From contig KN832872.1 of NCBI GenBank assembly GCA_000827325.1, positions 1,612,001 through 1,676,000 on the forward strand: a DNA stretch of 64,000 nt. The letters are read 5' to 3'. A model generated the notes under the pieces. That model was not told where the DNA came from. It saw nothing but the letters and a program-made list of their open reading frames with translations, and made no database searches. Positions 1-10,228 of this stretch are shown one piece after another. Made by a program: the position numbers and the translations under genes. This DNA is from Oidiodendron maius Zn. Lineage: Eukaryota > Ascomycota > Leotiomycetes > Myxotrichaceae. The stretch's first letter is position 1. Every line of letters begins with the position of its first letter.

Positions 1-464
1 GACATCGTAAACCAACACGCAGCAGTCGGCGCCTCTATAGAACGCAACTCCTAATGACTGGAATCTTTCTTGCCCGGCTGTGTCCCAAAGCTGCAGAGTA
101 TCAGTCATTTTATCCTTCTGCATCAGAATAGTTTGCAAACCTGAATCGTGACCAAACGATCATCGACCAACACCTCTTTTGTCAAGAAGTCTGCTCCAAT
201 CGTAGCCTTGTAACTGGCGCTGAATTTCTTGTTAACCTATACTACCGTCAGTCTGCTGTCTCGGAGAGTATTAAGTGGAGGCCTTTGGCTTTAGGAAGAA
301 TGGGATTGTTGGGCATACATATTGGTTCATTAAACTCGTCTTGCCAACCCCACTGTCGCCCAATATAATGACCTAGGAGGCGTAGTCAGTGAATCATTGA
401 AATACATTCCATACCCAGAGCACATATGGCATACCTTGAGTAAGGCCTTCTTCCTAGAAGCCAT
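1..464 (-). CDS. ypt7: Rab7-family small GTPase Ypt7, 5' part only
   Basis: Rab7/Ypt7 is the late-endosome/vacuole GTPase that drives homotypic vacuole fusion and autophagosome-vacuole fusion. Only the first 90 residues are in the window; the gene runs off the left edge. Four exons join in phase: 464-435, 372-319, 236-141 and 90-1. They give the start [10 protein letters not shown], the P-loop GDSGVGKTS (about residues 15-23), a switch I region ending TIGADF, and switch [18 protein letters not shown], which is the Rab7-type form. All introns use GT-AG. The ATG at 464 is chosen because it directly precedes the conserved Rab7 start. It lies head to head with atg16, 385 bp away. Rab7 identity is strong from the effector region; the prenylated C-terminus cannot be seen. 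Confidence 0.93.
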
Positions 465-849
465 CCTGTCTGCGAGCACAAGAGGTTGGGCGGTTGCACA
501 ATAACGACTCGGCGTGCTCACAGAGCGCAAATAAGGGCGCGAATTATCACACCCGGGAGAGCGAAAGGAAGGGAATCAAATAACACAGCGACTGTTTCCT
601 GACCTGTGTTGGTGGCTTGGCCGAGGTAAGGTGATGTTGCGATGTTATCGCTTGGAGGACTGGACGACCAGAGCTCTTTAACGCTTGCCTTGCGCTAAGG
701 CCGGACCCGCAACCAACGCATATCACACACTCCTGCCTAAGCACGTTGCAACCCTGCGCTCTGTTCCCCTGACACCCTGAGCATAATCATGAATCAAAAG
801 ATAGTCTAACAATGCACAGCTTGCGAGACATATGTCCAACGCCTTAAAA
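465..849. promoter_or_regulatory. Shared divergent promoter of ypt7 and atg16
   Basis: This 385-bp interval lies between the start codons of two genes transcribed away from each other, so it must hold both core promoters and both 5' leaders. I saw no further coding signal in it. No TATA box was convincing. That the two genes share regulation is inference from the arrangement only. Confidence 0.6.
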
Positions 850-1543
850 ATGCCTTCCTGGCGAGAGGAGTACATGGAAGCTCTCGATGAGCGGGACGAG
901 AGAGAGAGGGCCAGCCATGGACGTGTCACTGAGGATTTTATAGATGCATGTAAGCTACCATATTGCTCTCCCTGACAGCGCATCTAAAAAAACCCCCCCA
1001 AGATACCACCCTCCTTGATCGCACTGCGGCCCTTGAAGCCGAGAAAGCAGCCAACGGACCTCTATCGACACCCGAATCCGATTCAAAGAACCCGGCCACC
1101 TACGCTTCAGCCAACGACCTGACGACGCAGATAAAGCGAGACCTGACAGAAACCCTTCGTGCAAATGGGCAGCTCAAACTGCGAGTCACGGCTGCAGAGA
1201 AGGAGTTGGTGACGCTCAGAGCGCAGACGAAGTCGGATACAAAGGCTATTGAAGACCTGACGAAGGAACGGGCGCTTCTGGCTCAGAAGGTGAAAGATAG
1301 AGATGAGGAGTTGAAGGGTAAAACAAAGTTTATAATGGTACGGCGAATACCGTGCGCATTCGATGGCAAGGTACTTACCAATTATAGGACTCGCAAGACG
1401 AGATCACCGTATTAAATTTACAGCTAGATTCATATGACAAGAAGGTAGAGAAGCTCAAGGCAGAAAACCAGAACCTGATCGATAGATGGATGGAGAGTAA
1501 GGGTCTCGAGGCTGATGAGATGAACAAGGCGCTGGAAGAGTGA
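850..1543 (+). CDS. atg16: Autophagy protein Atg16
   Basis: Atg16 binds the Atg12-Atg5 conjugate and forms the complex that directs Atg8 lipidation on the phagophore. Three exons (850-949, 1003-1337, 1388-1543) give 196 aa, the usual length for the short fungal form without WD40 repeats. The N-terminus MPSWREEYMEAL is the Atg5-binding helix typical of the family. After the first splice the frame reads LLDRTAALEAEKAA, followed by a long coiled coil (about residues 75-190) ending in the conserved NLIDRWMESKGLEADEMN block. Introns are 53 and 50 nt. The gene is divergent from ypt7, whose product acts later in the same pathway, and convergent with dot1, with 147 bp between stop codons. Confidence 0.93.
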
Positions 1544-1690
1544 CGTTTTCCACCTTTAGGTCACGAGTCATGAGCAAGGTACTTTGACAATCAGGACTAG
1601 AGGTATATTGCGTGCTTTTCATTCTTCATGATGGTATCAAATCCCAGTTGCCAAACTCCATGCTGATCAACTTATCCAAGATCTATCTAT

Positions 1691-3235
1691 CTAACCCAAG
1701 TGACTGAACTTCTGAAGTCTAGTGTCATCCTTGGTACTGATATAGTAGTCACCGCCCTCGTGCTTCCAGCTCACAAAATCCTCGAAATATTGTTTCTGGA
1801 CAACTTCAAAGAGGTTAGAGGGGTCGTTGAAGGTCCGCGATTTGATTTTAGAATCGGCGGAGAGAGGTTTCAGTGAGACAATCTTGCACTTGTCTTTGAC
1901 GTCCAGGAACAACTGGACCAGATTCGCGTTTAGAGCCTGGCTGAAGACCTCATTGTTGACAAGAATCACATCAGCACGCTTGATCGCTTCGTGGATGGCA
2001 ACATTGCGCGTGAAGTCATCCCTTTCTAGCCGAACTTTGCCGGGTTTAATGCCCCAGAGTCGACATCGTGCTGAGAATTCCTTTTCCTGGGCATCGGCAA
2101 GATCGCATGCGTTCGGCATCATCTCACAACCCCAGCTCTCGCAGCCAACCTCCAGCGCTGTTTGAAGGACAACATTGCCGACGCCAGATCCTAAATCCAC
2201 AAACACTTGATCAGACTTCAGCTGAGTCTCTTCGATGATCATTGTAACAAAGTGAGCGAGGAGTTCTCCATATGTATTGTCCTTGTTATCCTTTGTCCTC
2301 TTCAGAATATCAACCTGAGGTGAGACAGCACGGTCGTAAACTTGTCGAAGAATCAAGCGCACCATCTCGAACGGCAGGTGGTGCATTTTGTCGAGATTCT
2401 TGGAGAGACTGCCATCATTGAGGAGTACTTTGAGCGCTTTGTTATAGTTGTCCACCGCGGTTTTGAAGCCGTCCAGTAGCTCTTCGTCTTTATTTTTCCT
2501 AGAAAGCAAGTTCATCGCTCTCTCCAACTTCCTTATCAGGCCCGTGTTTGGGTCTGTGAATAGCACAGCCTCCTCTTCTGTCATGTAGACGTTCGCAACG
2601 GTTTTGGCAATGGTATAAATCTCGTGCGCGGGATCGATTTGTTCTCTACCAAAGACGAGGTCATATCTAGATAGTCATGTCAGCTTACTAGGTTTTATGA
2701 ATTAGTACTGAGCATACCTCTCCCTTTGTGATGCGCCGGGATACTGTAACTCGACTGTCACATTCTTCTCCTCAATGGTAGTAACTTTTTTCGACTTTCT
2801 GGTTGTAGACGCAATGTCTGCGGCGTGGATTATAGGGAAGACCCCATCATGCTCCTTATAAGCCTCCTGCTTGTAGCGAAGCTCGCGCTTCAAATCCACA
2901 TCTACACTCGGTTTGTGTCTCTTGCTCGGCTCATCAAAGGAGGCTGGCGTTCCGACAGTATCATCATCGTCGCTGTCTGACTCGATCCTCTGCTGCGCTG
3001 GGGATTTTTGTCGGACGGCCTTGCGCTTTCGCGGTTCGAGCCTGTCTGGAGTCGCGGGACTTGTCCTAATCTTGGAGGACGATGTTCGTGTCGGTTCGTG
3101 AGGTCGCGGGGCTGGTCTCGTGGCGATCTTGGAGGGGAGAGGCTGAGGTTTTTTCGCAGGAGCAGCCTTTTCCAGACGGATCTTGGGAGGGACTACAGCA
3201 ATTTTGCTATTGGGTTTTGCTCCAAAATTAAACAT
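1691..3235 (-). CDS. dot1: Histone H3 lysine-79 methyltransferase Dot1
   Basis: Dot1 is the non-SET methyltransferase that methylates H3K79 in the nucleosome core, acting in telomeric silencing and DNA-damage checkpoint signalling. Two exons (3235-2718 and 2666-1691) give 497 aa. The first about 150 residues are basic and low-complexity (lysine, proline and serine rich), matching the DNA/nucleosome-binding tail of fungal Dot1. The catalytic fold follows: YGELLAHFV near residue 305, the SAM-binding DLGSGVGN at about 330-337, the acidic E/CEMMPNACDLA strand after it, and VNNEVFSQALN near 410, which corresponds to the family's substrate-channel loop. The start ATG at 3235 begins MFNFG, the usual fungal beginning. 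The protein ends shortly after the catalytic core, as expected. Confidence 0.93.
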
Positions 3236-3520
3236 GATAGGGAATGTAAATGATGCAAATAAAAGATTGTTGCTCTGTGGAAGGGATGTTTGGTTTGCAA
3301 GGTCCTGTACCTGACACTGCAGCCTGGCGCGATAATTGCTCGGATGTCCCTGCATGATGCATAGCGCGTGCTTTTCGCGGGCTTATCTAATCTCATGTAT
3401 TTTCACCTGTTTTAAGCTACTCAGTACACACACCTTCAAGATGGATAGAGCGCCTGCATCAACTATGATTCAGAAACGTCCAGATTCTTCCCCAAACCCT
3501 CAGCTCATGACGTCTTGATT

Positions 3521-4286
3521 CTACTCTCCTCCAGTATTCTTATTCTCCTCTCCCTGAGTGTTGTTATTCTCCTCCCCCTCGATAATTTTTACCCCCTGAT
3601 CGTCTTGGCTTTTCAAGATACCCTCAACAATTGCTGAGGACATTTGTGCACTAGCAAGCCTTGCTTTTATTGCCTCCAAATCGAGTCGCCTCTCCCTCAG
3701 CATCTCATCCATCTCACGGATCTCTGTCTCTGCTTTTGTCTTCCTCTCTTCCAAAATCTGTCTTGCTTGAATCTCTCGATCATCCACGGCCTTTGAAACG
3801 CCACATCTCCGGTTGATCTCCTCCTGCGTCATTCTGCTCCGGTTCTTTATAACCCGAGAATTACCCGCAACTTGGTTCCTTGCATTCATGCCCGAGTTTA
3901 GCTGACTGGCATCGCGACCATGGTTCGGTATGGCTCCCCTTCCTGGTGCACGAATCGGATCGGAGGTGTTCGGAGCATCTCTTGACTGCTCAACAAGAAA
4001 CTGGCCCAAGGTCGAAGGAGGCCTGGATGCGGGCACTTGTGGTGGTGTATACATTGAAACTTGGATGTTTGACACATTTCGGGGAGTCCCGACAGGCACA
4101 TCGCCCAAGGTCGTAGGCAGTCTAGATCTACACACTTTATTGCATCTCAGACATTTAAAGGGATGTTCGGAATTGGAATAGCCTTTCCCGTGACATTTCG
4201 TTAGTAGTTCCCCGTAGTAGGTGGCATTTTTGCTTACCACACGAGGGGCAAGACCAAGTCTCCGATTTGATATTTGGGTGCGCCAT
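3521..4286 (-). CDS. Unknown protein with two CxxC pairs and a C-terminal coiled coil
   Basis: I do not recognise this family. Two exons (4286-4238 and 4182-3521) join in phase to 236 aa; the 55-nt intron contains a perfect ACTAAC branch site, which supports the join. The spliced N-terminus reads MAHPNIKSETWSCPSCG, then KCLRCNKVC at about residues 26-34, so two CxxC pairs lie about 12 residues apart, as in a small zinc ribbon. The middle (about 40-140) is proline/serine rich and looks disordered. Residues about 145-205 are a highly charged helix or coiled coil (EREIQARQILEERK-like composition). The tail has a short duplicated GEEN(N/K)NT motif. A zinc-binding nucleic-acid or protein adaptor is only a guess. 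It lies 285 bp upstream of dot1, on the same strand. Confidence 0.7.
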
Positions 4287-6138
4287 TCTGGTACAGTTTG
4301 GGCAGTGCAGCTAGGGACTGAATAGCGTTAGCATGTGTAATTAATAGACTTGCAAATAACGCGGTGGCTAGTTGCAGTGCGACTTAAGATATAATGCTCG
4401 ATTAAGGCATGCAACTATAGTGTTGGAACAGGAGTATACGCACTTGATCGTGCTTTCTTTCCTGCAGTTGGATGCAAGGGGCGGATCACATCATACAGCT
4501 CGAAAAAAGATGTGGAGAGATCGAACGCGGCATGTAATACACGTACCCCAAGATTGCTGATGTTGTCTTGGATGCTGTTGCAGAGAGATGCAAAGCGAGA
4601 AGGATGAAGATACGGCCTCGTATTTAACCGAGCAAGGAAAAAACAACAATGGAATTGAATTAAGTCAAATCAAGGGATATGGTAAAAAAATCGCCTAATG
4701 CTCATATACCTTCTACAGGGACCACCAGTGCTACTGAGTCTTTGAAAGTCGTTTCTTAATCTGCAGTTGAGCTGCGTACTAGTGCTTTTGGCTAACCGAG
4801 ACCTCCCCCTTTTTTAGACGAGTTGGAACAAGAAGCACCTGCAAAGCAAGATACGATTTGGCGACTGGCCTTGGAGTTATGATATGTAATAACTAGGGCC
4901 AATCTGAGAAGTAAAATAAACATCTCTCTCACAGTCCTCGTCAATCCTGAGGTCAAAGATGCTCAGTGCAATGATTTAAGTACAGAGCTGCCAGTATTCA
5001 ACACCTACATAGATATAAGAGGCTCAGTATTGCTCTTTGCTACATCAAATTTGACGGAGTACTCCTTCCTGCTATCATGGCCCTATAGGAGCAGAAATAG
5101 TCAACTAGCAATAACTTAGTGTACACAATTTTCGAACAATTGAGCACTTGGCATTTCTCTTTCCACAATCTTGGCTTATTTCAGCAGACTTCTGAGCCTC
5201 TATTTCTACCAACTACTTCTTATAAAATAAGTTTGTTCGGCCGTCGAAGCAAGACATATGAACCATTCTATTGCTAAATCACTGAAAGCCGCTCGAAACT
5301 GTCTGTACTCGTGGGAGGGAGTATAATATCTGATTAAGCAAGGTTCCCCGGGGGCGTTCGGATCCATAGACTGTATGTTCACTTGAATCATCGTAGGATA
5401 ACAACATCACATGTCTTCCAATTAGTTATCTTGGTATAAGAAATGAAGTTTAGATAGGCATATGTTGCTAGGATGAACATGAGTAGGGGCTGGTGGGGTA
5501 CTACGGGGCTGGCGGGGGTTCGTAATATAGGTGATTACTAAGCCAAACTGGCCCCAAATACGGCGCAGGGACGAAATATCACGATCAAAGTCGCACAACT
5601 GCTAACGGGATCAATGTCACTGGAATTCGGTACAACAACGGTTATAGCGCATTGGCAGGGAATATTGGTGATCGCTATAGGCTATGTGCGCTGTAAAATT
5701 AGGCTGTAGCAGCCTGTGGCTCAATAATTTTAAAGTGAGTGGCGTTACTACGTAACACTTAAGCGAGGCTACTGCCCTGTTAAAGCAACCTTGTCTAGCA
5801 TAGTTGAAGGACTTTTGTCGTGATATTTCGTGCATTGGAAAAGCATTATCCGCTAGGGCATTTAAATGCTAAAGTTTCATGTCATATCTAGATCAGGCTA
5901 CGTATCTCCACGTGCTTATGATTCAATGCCAAGGAGGCCTTTATTCGCCATACATCCGAGCGAGCTCCTCTGAGCGGTTCGATGTGACATCATCTTCAAC
6001 AACGTCATAGCAACGCATGATGAGTTGCTATTCAGAAGGCTCTGTTCTCATGGTGCTCATGCTTTCTCAAAAGCATTAAGATTATTGAAGGTCCTCATTT
6101 TATTATCATTACTGATTGTACTATTCGAACTTTTCAAT
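4287..6138. other. Long intergenic region
   Basis: About 1.85 kb without a supportable gene. All reading frames are short and do not resemble known proteins. The half nearest 6138 holds the promoter of the DUF1295 gene. A G-rich run (about 5485-5520) is the only compositional feature I noticed. Confidence 0.5.
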
Positions 6139-7405
6139 ATGTCGGAGCAGGATGTCTATTCTTCCCATCTTGGCATATCCGAGGAAAAAGTAGAGGCGGC
6201 GACAAAGGCGTACAATCTTCGTCACAGCACAGGGTCAGAACAAGAACGATATGCCGCTCATTTCACCTGGAAACGGCCGGATAAGTCCGTCGATACCATC
6301 TGGGGTTCTGAATCTCCACGACGGGTTGCGCCTATCATTGTCTCCGAGGCTGAGGAAGAGACAATCAACACGCGATTTTCTCTCCCTCAACGCCGAGTAA
6401 TCGACGCATCTGCCGTCGGTATTCTAAAATCAACCCTCCTTCCATCACTAGCTATGCAGTCTGGGCTGTCTATTATCGCATATTCTGGGTCACGCCTGAC
6501 CAACAGGGTTGATGGCAAAGACTGGTTGTGGCCCGCTGGGCAAGTTATAAACGCTTGGACAAGTGCAGTTGGCACCAAAATTCTGTGCCATCACGAAGAC
6601 GTCTGGAAAGCCTTATCAGACCTTAGCTATGCACACAAACTAATCCTCACTGGAGTGACACTCTGGGGAGGGCGTCTCTTCTATCGTGTTGTGTCGCGAA
6701 GTATCTCAAGAGGCCACGATGAACCACGGTACGAGGCGGCGAAAGCAGAACCGGATTTCTGGAACCAATCGCTTTTTACTATCTTTCTCCCTGAAGCTGT
6801 ATTCCAAACCCTCATCTCACTGCCATTTACCCTACCGTTCGGGGCGACCCAGCAAGCCTATAGCCCATACCCCGTTCCGGCTTTTGCTGAGCTAGCCACC
6901 GGACTTGGCGTCTTTATGTTCGGTGCTGGGTTTGCCTTGGAAGTATTAGCGGACGCACAACTTGCTGAGCACCATGAGAAGAGTAAAGACTTGGACACAT
7001 CAGGAGTGTGGAGCATTGTTCGTCATCCAAAGTAAGTCAAAATACCTCAACGGTGAATTTAGCTGCTAAAAACAAGACAGTTATCTTGGTGATGCTCTTG
7101 TACATGCCTCGTTCCCTCTTATTCTGTACGGGGCAGGGTCTCTACATCCTCTTGCGACCCTTGGACCTATTGCCAATTACATCCTTCTTCGATACATAGG
7201 AGGTGACAAAGAAAACGAGGCATACACAGAGCAGAGATACTTTAAGGACAAGTCCCCAAAGTATTCGCAGTTGCAAGAGTACAAAGCAAAGAAAAATGCT
7301 TTCTGGCCCAGTTTAGACGAACTGGACAATCCATGGCTCTGGAGTGTTGTCACAATCGGGATTGCTTGCGTCATGATGGAACGTGTCGTTGGAAGAAGGC
7401 AGTAG
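6139..7405 (+). CDS. DUF1295 / steroid 5-alpha-reductase-like membrane protein
   Basis: Members of this family are multi-spanning membrane proteins related to the C-terminal catalytic part of steroid 5-alpha reductases and isoprenylcysteine methyltransferases; the substrate of the fungal proteins is not established. Two exons (6139-7031, 7081-7405) give 405 aa. The intron is 49 nt and its removal restores SIVRHPNYLGD, the family hallmark, with NEAYTEQRYF later in the protein. Hydrophobic segments lie near residues 95-120, 165-185, 210-245 and 255-285, with one last segment near the C-terminus (WSVVTIGIACVMM). I start at the ATG of MSEQDVYSSH; the open frame extends upstream only from a TTG, which is unlikely in a fungus, although the extra stretch is hydrophobic and could be an upstream exon. 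Confidence 0.82.
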
Positions 7406-8073
7406 TGAGGTACTTTCTATACCGAGAATTGAATGTAATACTAACGTGGTTCGTTTAATGGGCAAATGTAGTGTAATATATTTGAAAATAAGTACATAAG
7501 AACCCAGGAAATAAATATTGTCTCGTATATATTTTGTACCATACAGCACAATGCTCTTGCTGGGAATCAGTCAACCTACTTATCTTTCTGAGAATACTAG
7601 ATTTCGAAAATATCGGTCATACGGCTGGATCTTAAGTTCTAGCTTTGACGTGCTCATTGAAAATCCTCATCGGATTTGAGGGCATAGTGGCCGGATATAA
7701 TTGCCCCTAAACCACTATATCCGACCAGGATCCGATTTATCGGATCCGATAAAATACCCTCCGGCTGTCGAAATTTAGGACTCCGAGCCACAGCTGGACC
7801 CCCGCACGCGATACTAAGACGGAGGTATGACAGGCACAGCATTTATGTCATGGTGTCTTTAATATATCATCGAGAAATTCATATATAGGTCCAGGAATCC
7901 CCACCTCCCCTAACAACAAGATGCACAACATCCTCAGACTTCTCAGCAGCACTAGCACTGAATCCAGAACATCTTCTTCTTTCCACAAAGTTGGGACAGT
8001 ACCAGCAGTATAAGACTTCGCAACGCCTACAGCACTTACACAACTCATATCGCCTCATACTTCACTACTCAAT
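7406..8073. other. Intergenic region and promoter of the FAD monooxygenase
   Basis: This 668-bp gap holds the 3' end of the DUF1295 gene and the promoter of the monooxygenase at 8074. It contains the palindromic CGG/CCG cluster listed separately and TATA-like runs near 7863 and 7883. There is no supportable reading frame. Confidence 0.55.
7665..7750. promoter_or_regulatory. Cluster of CGGAT/ATCCG motifs with a perfect hairpin
   Basis: Within 85 bp the core CGGAT or its complement recurs about seven times, in both orientations. At 7728-7747 the sequence GGATCCGAT-TT-ATCGGATCC is a perfect 9-bp inverted repeat with a 2-nt spacer, and ATCGGATCCGAT just after is itself a palindrome. Paired CGG/CCG triplets are the usual recognition pattern of fungal Zn2Cys6 regulators (known biology). 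That this serves the monooxygenase about 330 bp downstream is inference. Confidence 0.4.
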
Positions 8074-9294
8074 ATGTCTCGGCCACAAGTAGCAATTATC
8101 GGCGCCGGCCTCTCGGGATTGTCTCTCGCTCTTGCACTGAAGCGGCAAAAAATCTCTTGCACAGTCTACGAAGGCCGAGCAGCATCTTTTAACATAGGTG
8201 GTGCAGTAATGCTATCACCTAACGCCCTCAAAGTCTTGGATGCATTGGGAGTATACTCTCGCGTCCGGGCAAAGGGATTCAACTTCGAGACGCTAGAATA
8301 CCGAGATGTGGATGAGGATCTGGGCCGGGTGAGAGAGGTCTACGAATTCGGAGGAGAGCAGAAGTATGGGTATAAGGCCCTCCGCATCTATAGACATGTT
8401 CTTATAGATGAGCTCTTGGCTATGCTTGCGGAGAATGGCATCTCCCTTAAGTACAGCATGAAGTTCAAGTGCGTCGTGAAAGACACAGACAAGCAAGTTA
8501 CCTGGGAATGGGCAGATGGGACCCAGCAATCTGCTTCTTTACTCATCGGCGCAGATGGCATTCATTCAACAGTCCGCAAATATCTATATCCCGACTTGGC
8601 GCCTACGTTCATTGGGATGGCAGGTATCACAGCTGCGGTCCCAACTTCTCAACTCAAACTTCCAGACGGCTACCACATCCCGGTGACCTTCATGACCAAG
8701 AAATACGGCGCCTTCGTCATTGCACCGCAGGAAGTCGACGGTTCTGAGGTCCTGATTGGAAAGCAGAAGAGACTTGAGGATCGTGGCAAGGAGGAATGGG
8801 CCGCTGTCCTAGCCGACAAGCAATCCCTCGTCGAGTTCTTGCAACAGAATGCGGAGGAGTTCCCTGAGATTGTGCAAAACGCAGTCACGCACATCCCTAC
8901 AGACAAGATCAATGTCTGGCCATTCTATATTGTGCCTAAGCTCGAAAAATGGACCTCGCCTAGCAGGAGAGTGGTCATGCTCGGGGACGCTGCCCACGCC
9001 ATTCCCCCATCTGCTGGCCAGGGAATCAACCAAGCATTTGAGGACGTTTATATGTTTTCGCTCTTACTTGCTCAGGCCGGCAAGGTAGCGATGGAGAAGG
9101 CGTTGACGTTTTGGCAGCAGTATCGCCAAGAGAGGATCGAGCAAATCATGGCACTGAACAAGCAAATAGATCTTCGGCGGATGCCGAGCGATGAGAAGAC
9201 AAAAGATGAGATGGAGGACATGAATTTGGAGTGGCTGTATTTACCCGATTTCAAAGCTGTTGTCGACAATTGGTTGGCTGACCAAACTGCTTAA
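8074..9294 (+). CDS. FAD-dependent monooxygenase (salicylate hydroxylase-like)
   Basis: Class A flavoprotein monooxygenase, which uses NAD(P)H and oxygen to hydroxylate an aromatic or polyketide-like substrate. It is a single exon of 406 aa, the normal length for the family. The N-terminal Rossmann motif is VAIIGAGLSGLSLALAL (residues 7-23), the DG motif is GADGIHSTVRKY near 160, and the FAD ribityl-binding GD motif is GDAAHAIPPSAGQGINQAFED near 304. No transmembrane or signal segment is visible, so it should be cytosolic. No neighbouring synthase gene suggests a natural-product cluster; the ABC transporter downstream belongs to the lipid-type ABCA family, so a functional link is doubtful. 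The substrate cannot be told from sequence. Confidence 0.9.
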   Translation: MSRPQVAIIGAGLSGLSLALALKRQKISCTVYEGRAASFNIGGAVMLSPNALKVLDALGVYSRVRAKGFNFETLEYRDVDEDLGRVREVYEFGGEQKYGYKALRIYRHVLIDELLAMLAENGISLKYSMKFKCVVKDTDKQVTWEWADGTQQSASLLIGADGIHSTVRKYLYPDLAPTFIGMAGITAAVPTSQLKLPDGYHIPVTFMTKKYGAFVIAPQEVDGSEVLIGKQKRLEDRGKEEWAAVLADKQSLVEFLQQNAEEFPEIVQNAVTHIPTDKINVWPFYIVPKLEKWTSPSRRVVMLGDAAHAIPPSAGQGINQAFEDVYMFSLLLAQAGKVAMEKALTFWQQYRQERIEQIMALNKQIDLRRMPSDEKTKDEMEDMNLEWLYLPDFKAVVDNWLADQTA

Positions 9295-10228
9295 GGTCGG
9301 GGTATTTGTTTATTTTAAGAGGAAGGGATTAGCGCAAGTATATAAACGGTTGAAAATTGGGTTATGAACACAGTTCAAAGCACCCTTCAGCTACTCCACT
9401 GCTATGGTAGCAGTTAATACTTCCCCTATTCCCTTGACCAGGCTGCACTGCTCTCGCTTAGCAGTCTTAGTGTAGTGATTGGCTCTCGTATTCAAATCGC
9501 TGTGTTTTGTAAGCGCTAGTCCTGAATAGGCCACAATAATATCCCTCTTACAGTAATTACTGGGGCATTAGTATCGGAGAAGTAGATTCTACTGGTGAGG
9601 ACCAAGCACTGGCTGCCGGCCGAGGAGATAATGATTAGACATATGCCTAATATATTGTGTGTATCCAATACTTTAATTGGGCTGGAGATTAGGCAGAGCG
9701 TCTTGTTTTGCGACCAGGCTCGATGGAATCAACAACCATTAAATGCGGGGCAAGTTGTCGAAATAAGCTCAGGTTGAAACCCTTTGCCCCATTACCTCCA
9801 CCAATCTGAGGTTCAATCCAAACTGCTGCCTAGTGAGATCTGCGGGCTACGAGACTTGGCTGGCACCATTGCAACATAACACGAGAAAACACTGCCACAA
9901 TCAGGGTTAGCGTCGTGATGGATTTGGTTCTTTCTCGTATTTCTTGTCACTGCGTTGTTCATGTGGTATAGACCGCACATCGTAGACAACATAACCATAA
10001 TATTTGGGAAGTTTCCTTCAATGGTCAACTTCTTCAATCCAGGGTGGCTCAGGACGGGCCGCAGACTTGTTGCACTTTATGGCCCCCCTTTCCCAACGTG
10101 AGCCTTAGAGTGCCTCTACCTCCCAGCCTAGACTTTTACCATCTGTCACAATCACTACTCTGTACTTTTGCAACCGATTGACATTCAATCCCTCGTTTTG
10201 CCAGGCTCTGGCGCCCAAGTCTGCCACA
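9295..10228. other. Intergenic region upstream of the ABC transporter
   Basis: The 934-bp gap contains no reading frame with protein-like character. It holds the 3' end of the monooxygenase and the promoter/leader of the ABCA gene. Nothing else seen. Confidence 0.5.

Noticed and set aside
6025-6138. N-terminal extension of the DUF1295 protein
   Set aside because: It opens with TTG and no ATG; a eukaryotic start at 6139 is preferred, though an upstream exon is not excluded.
7728-7747. Hairpin as a transcription terminator
   Set aside because: Rho-independent style terminators are not expected in fungi, and no T run follows; a protein-binding palindrome is more likely.
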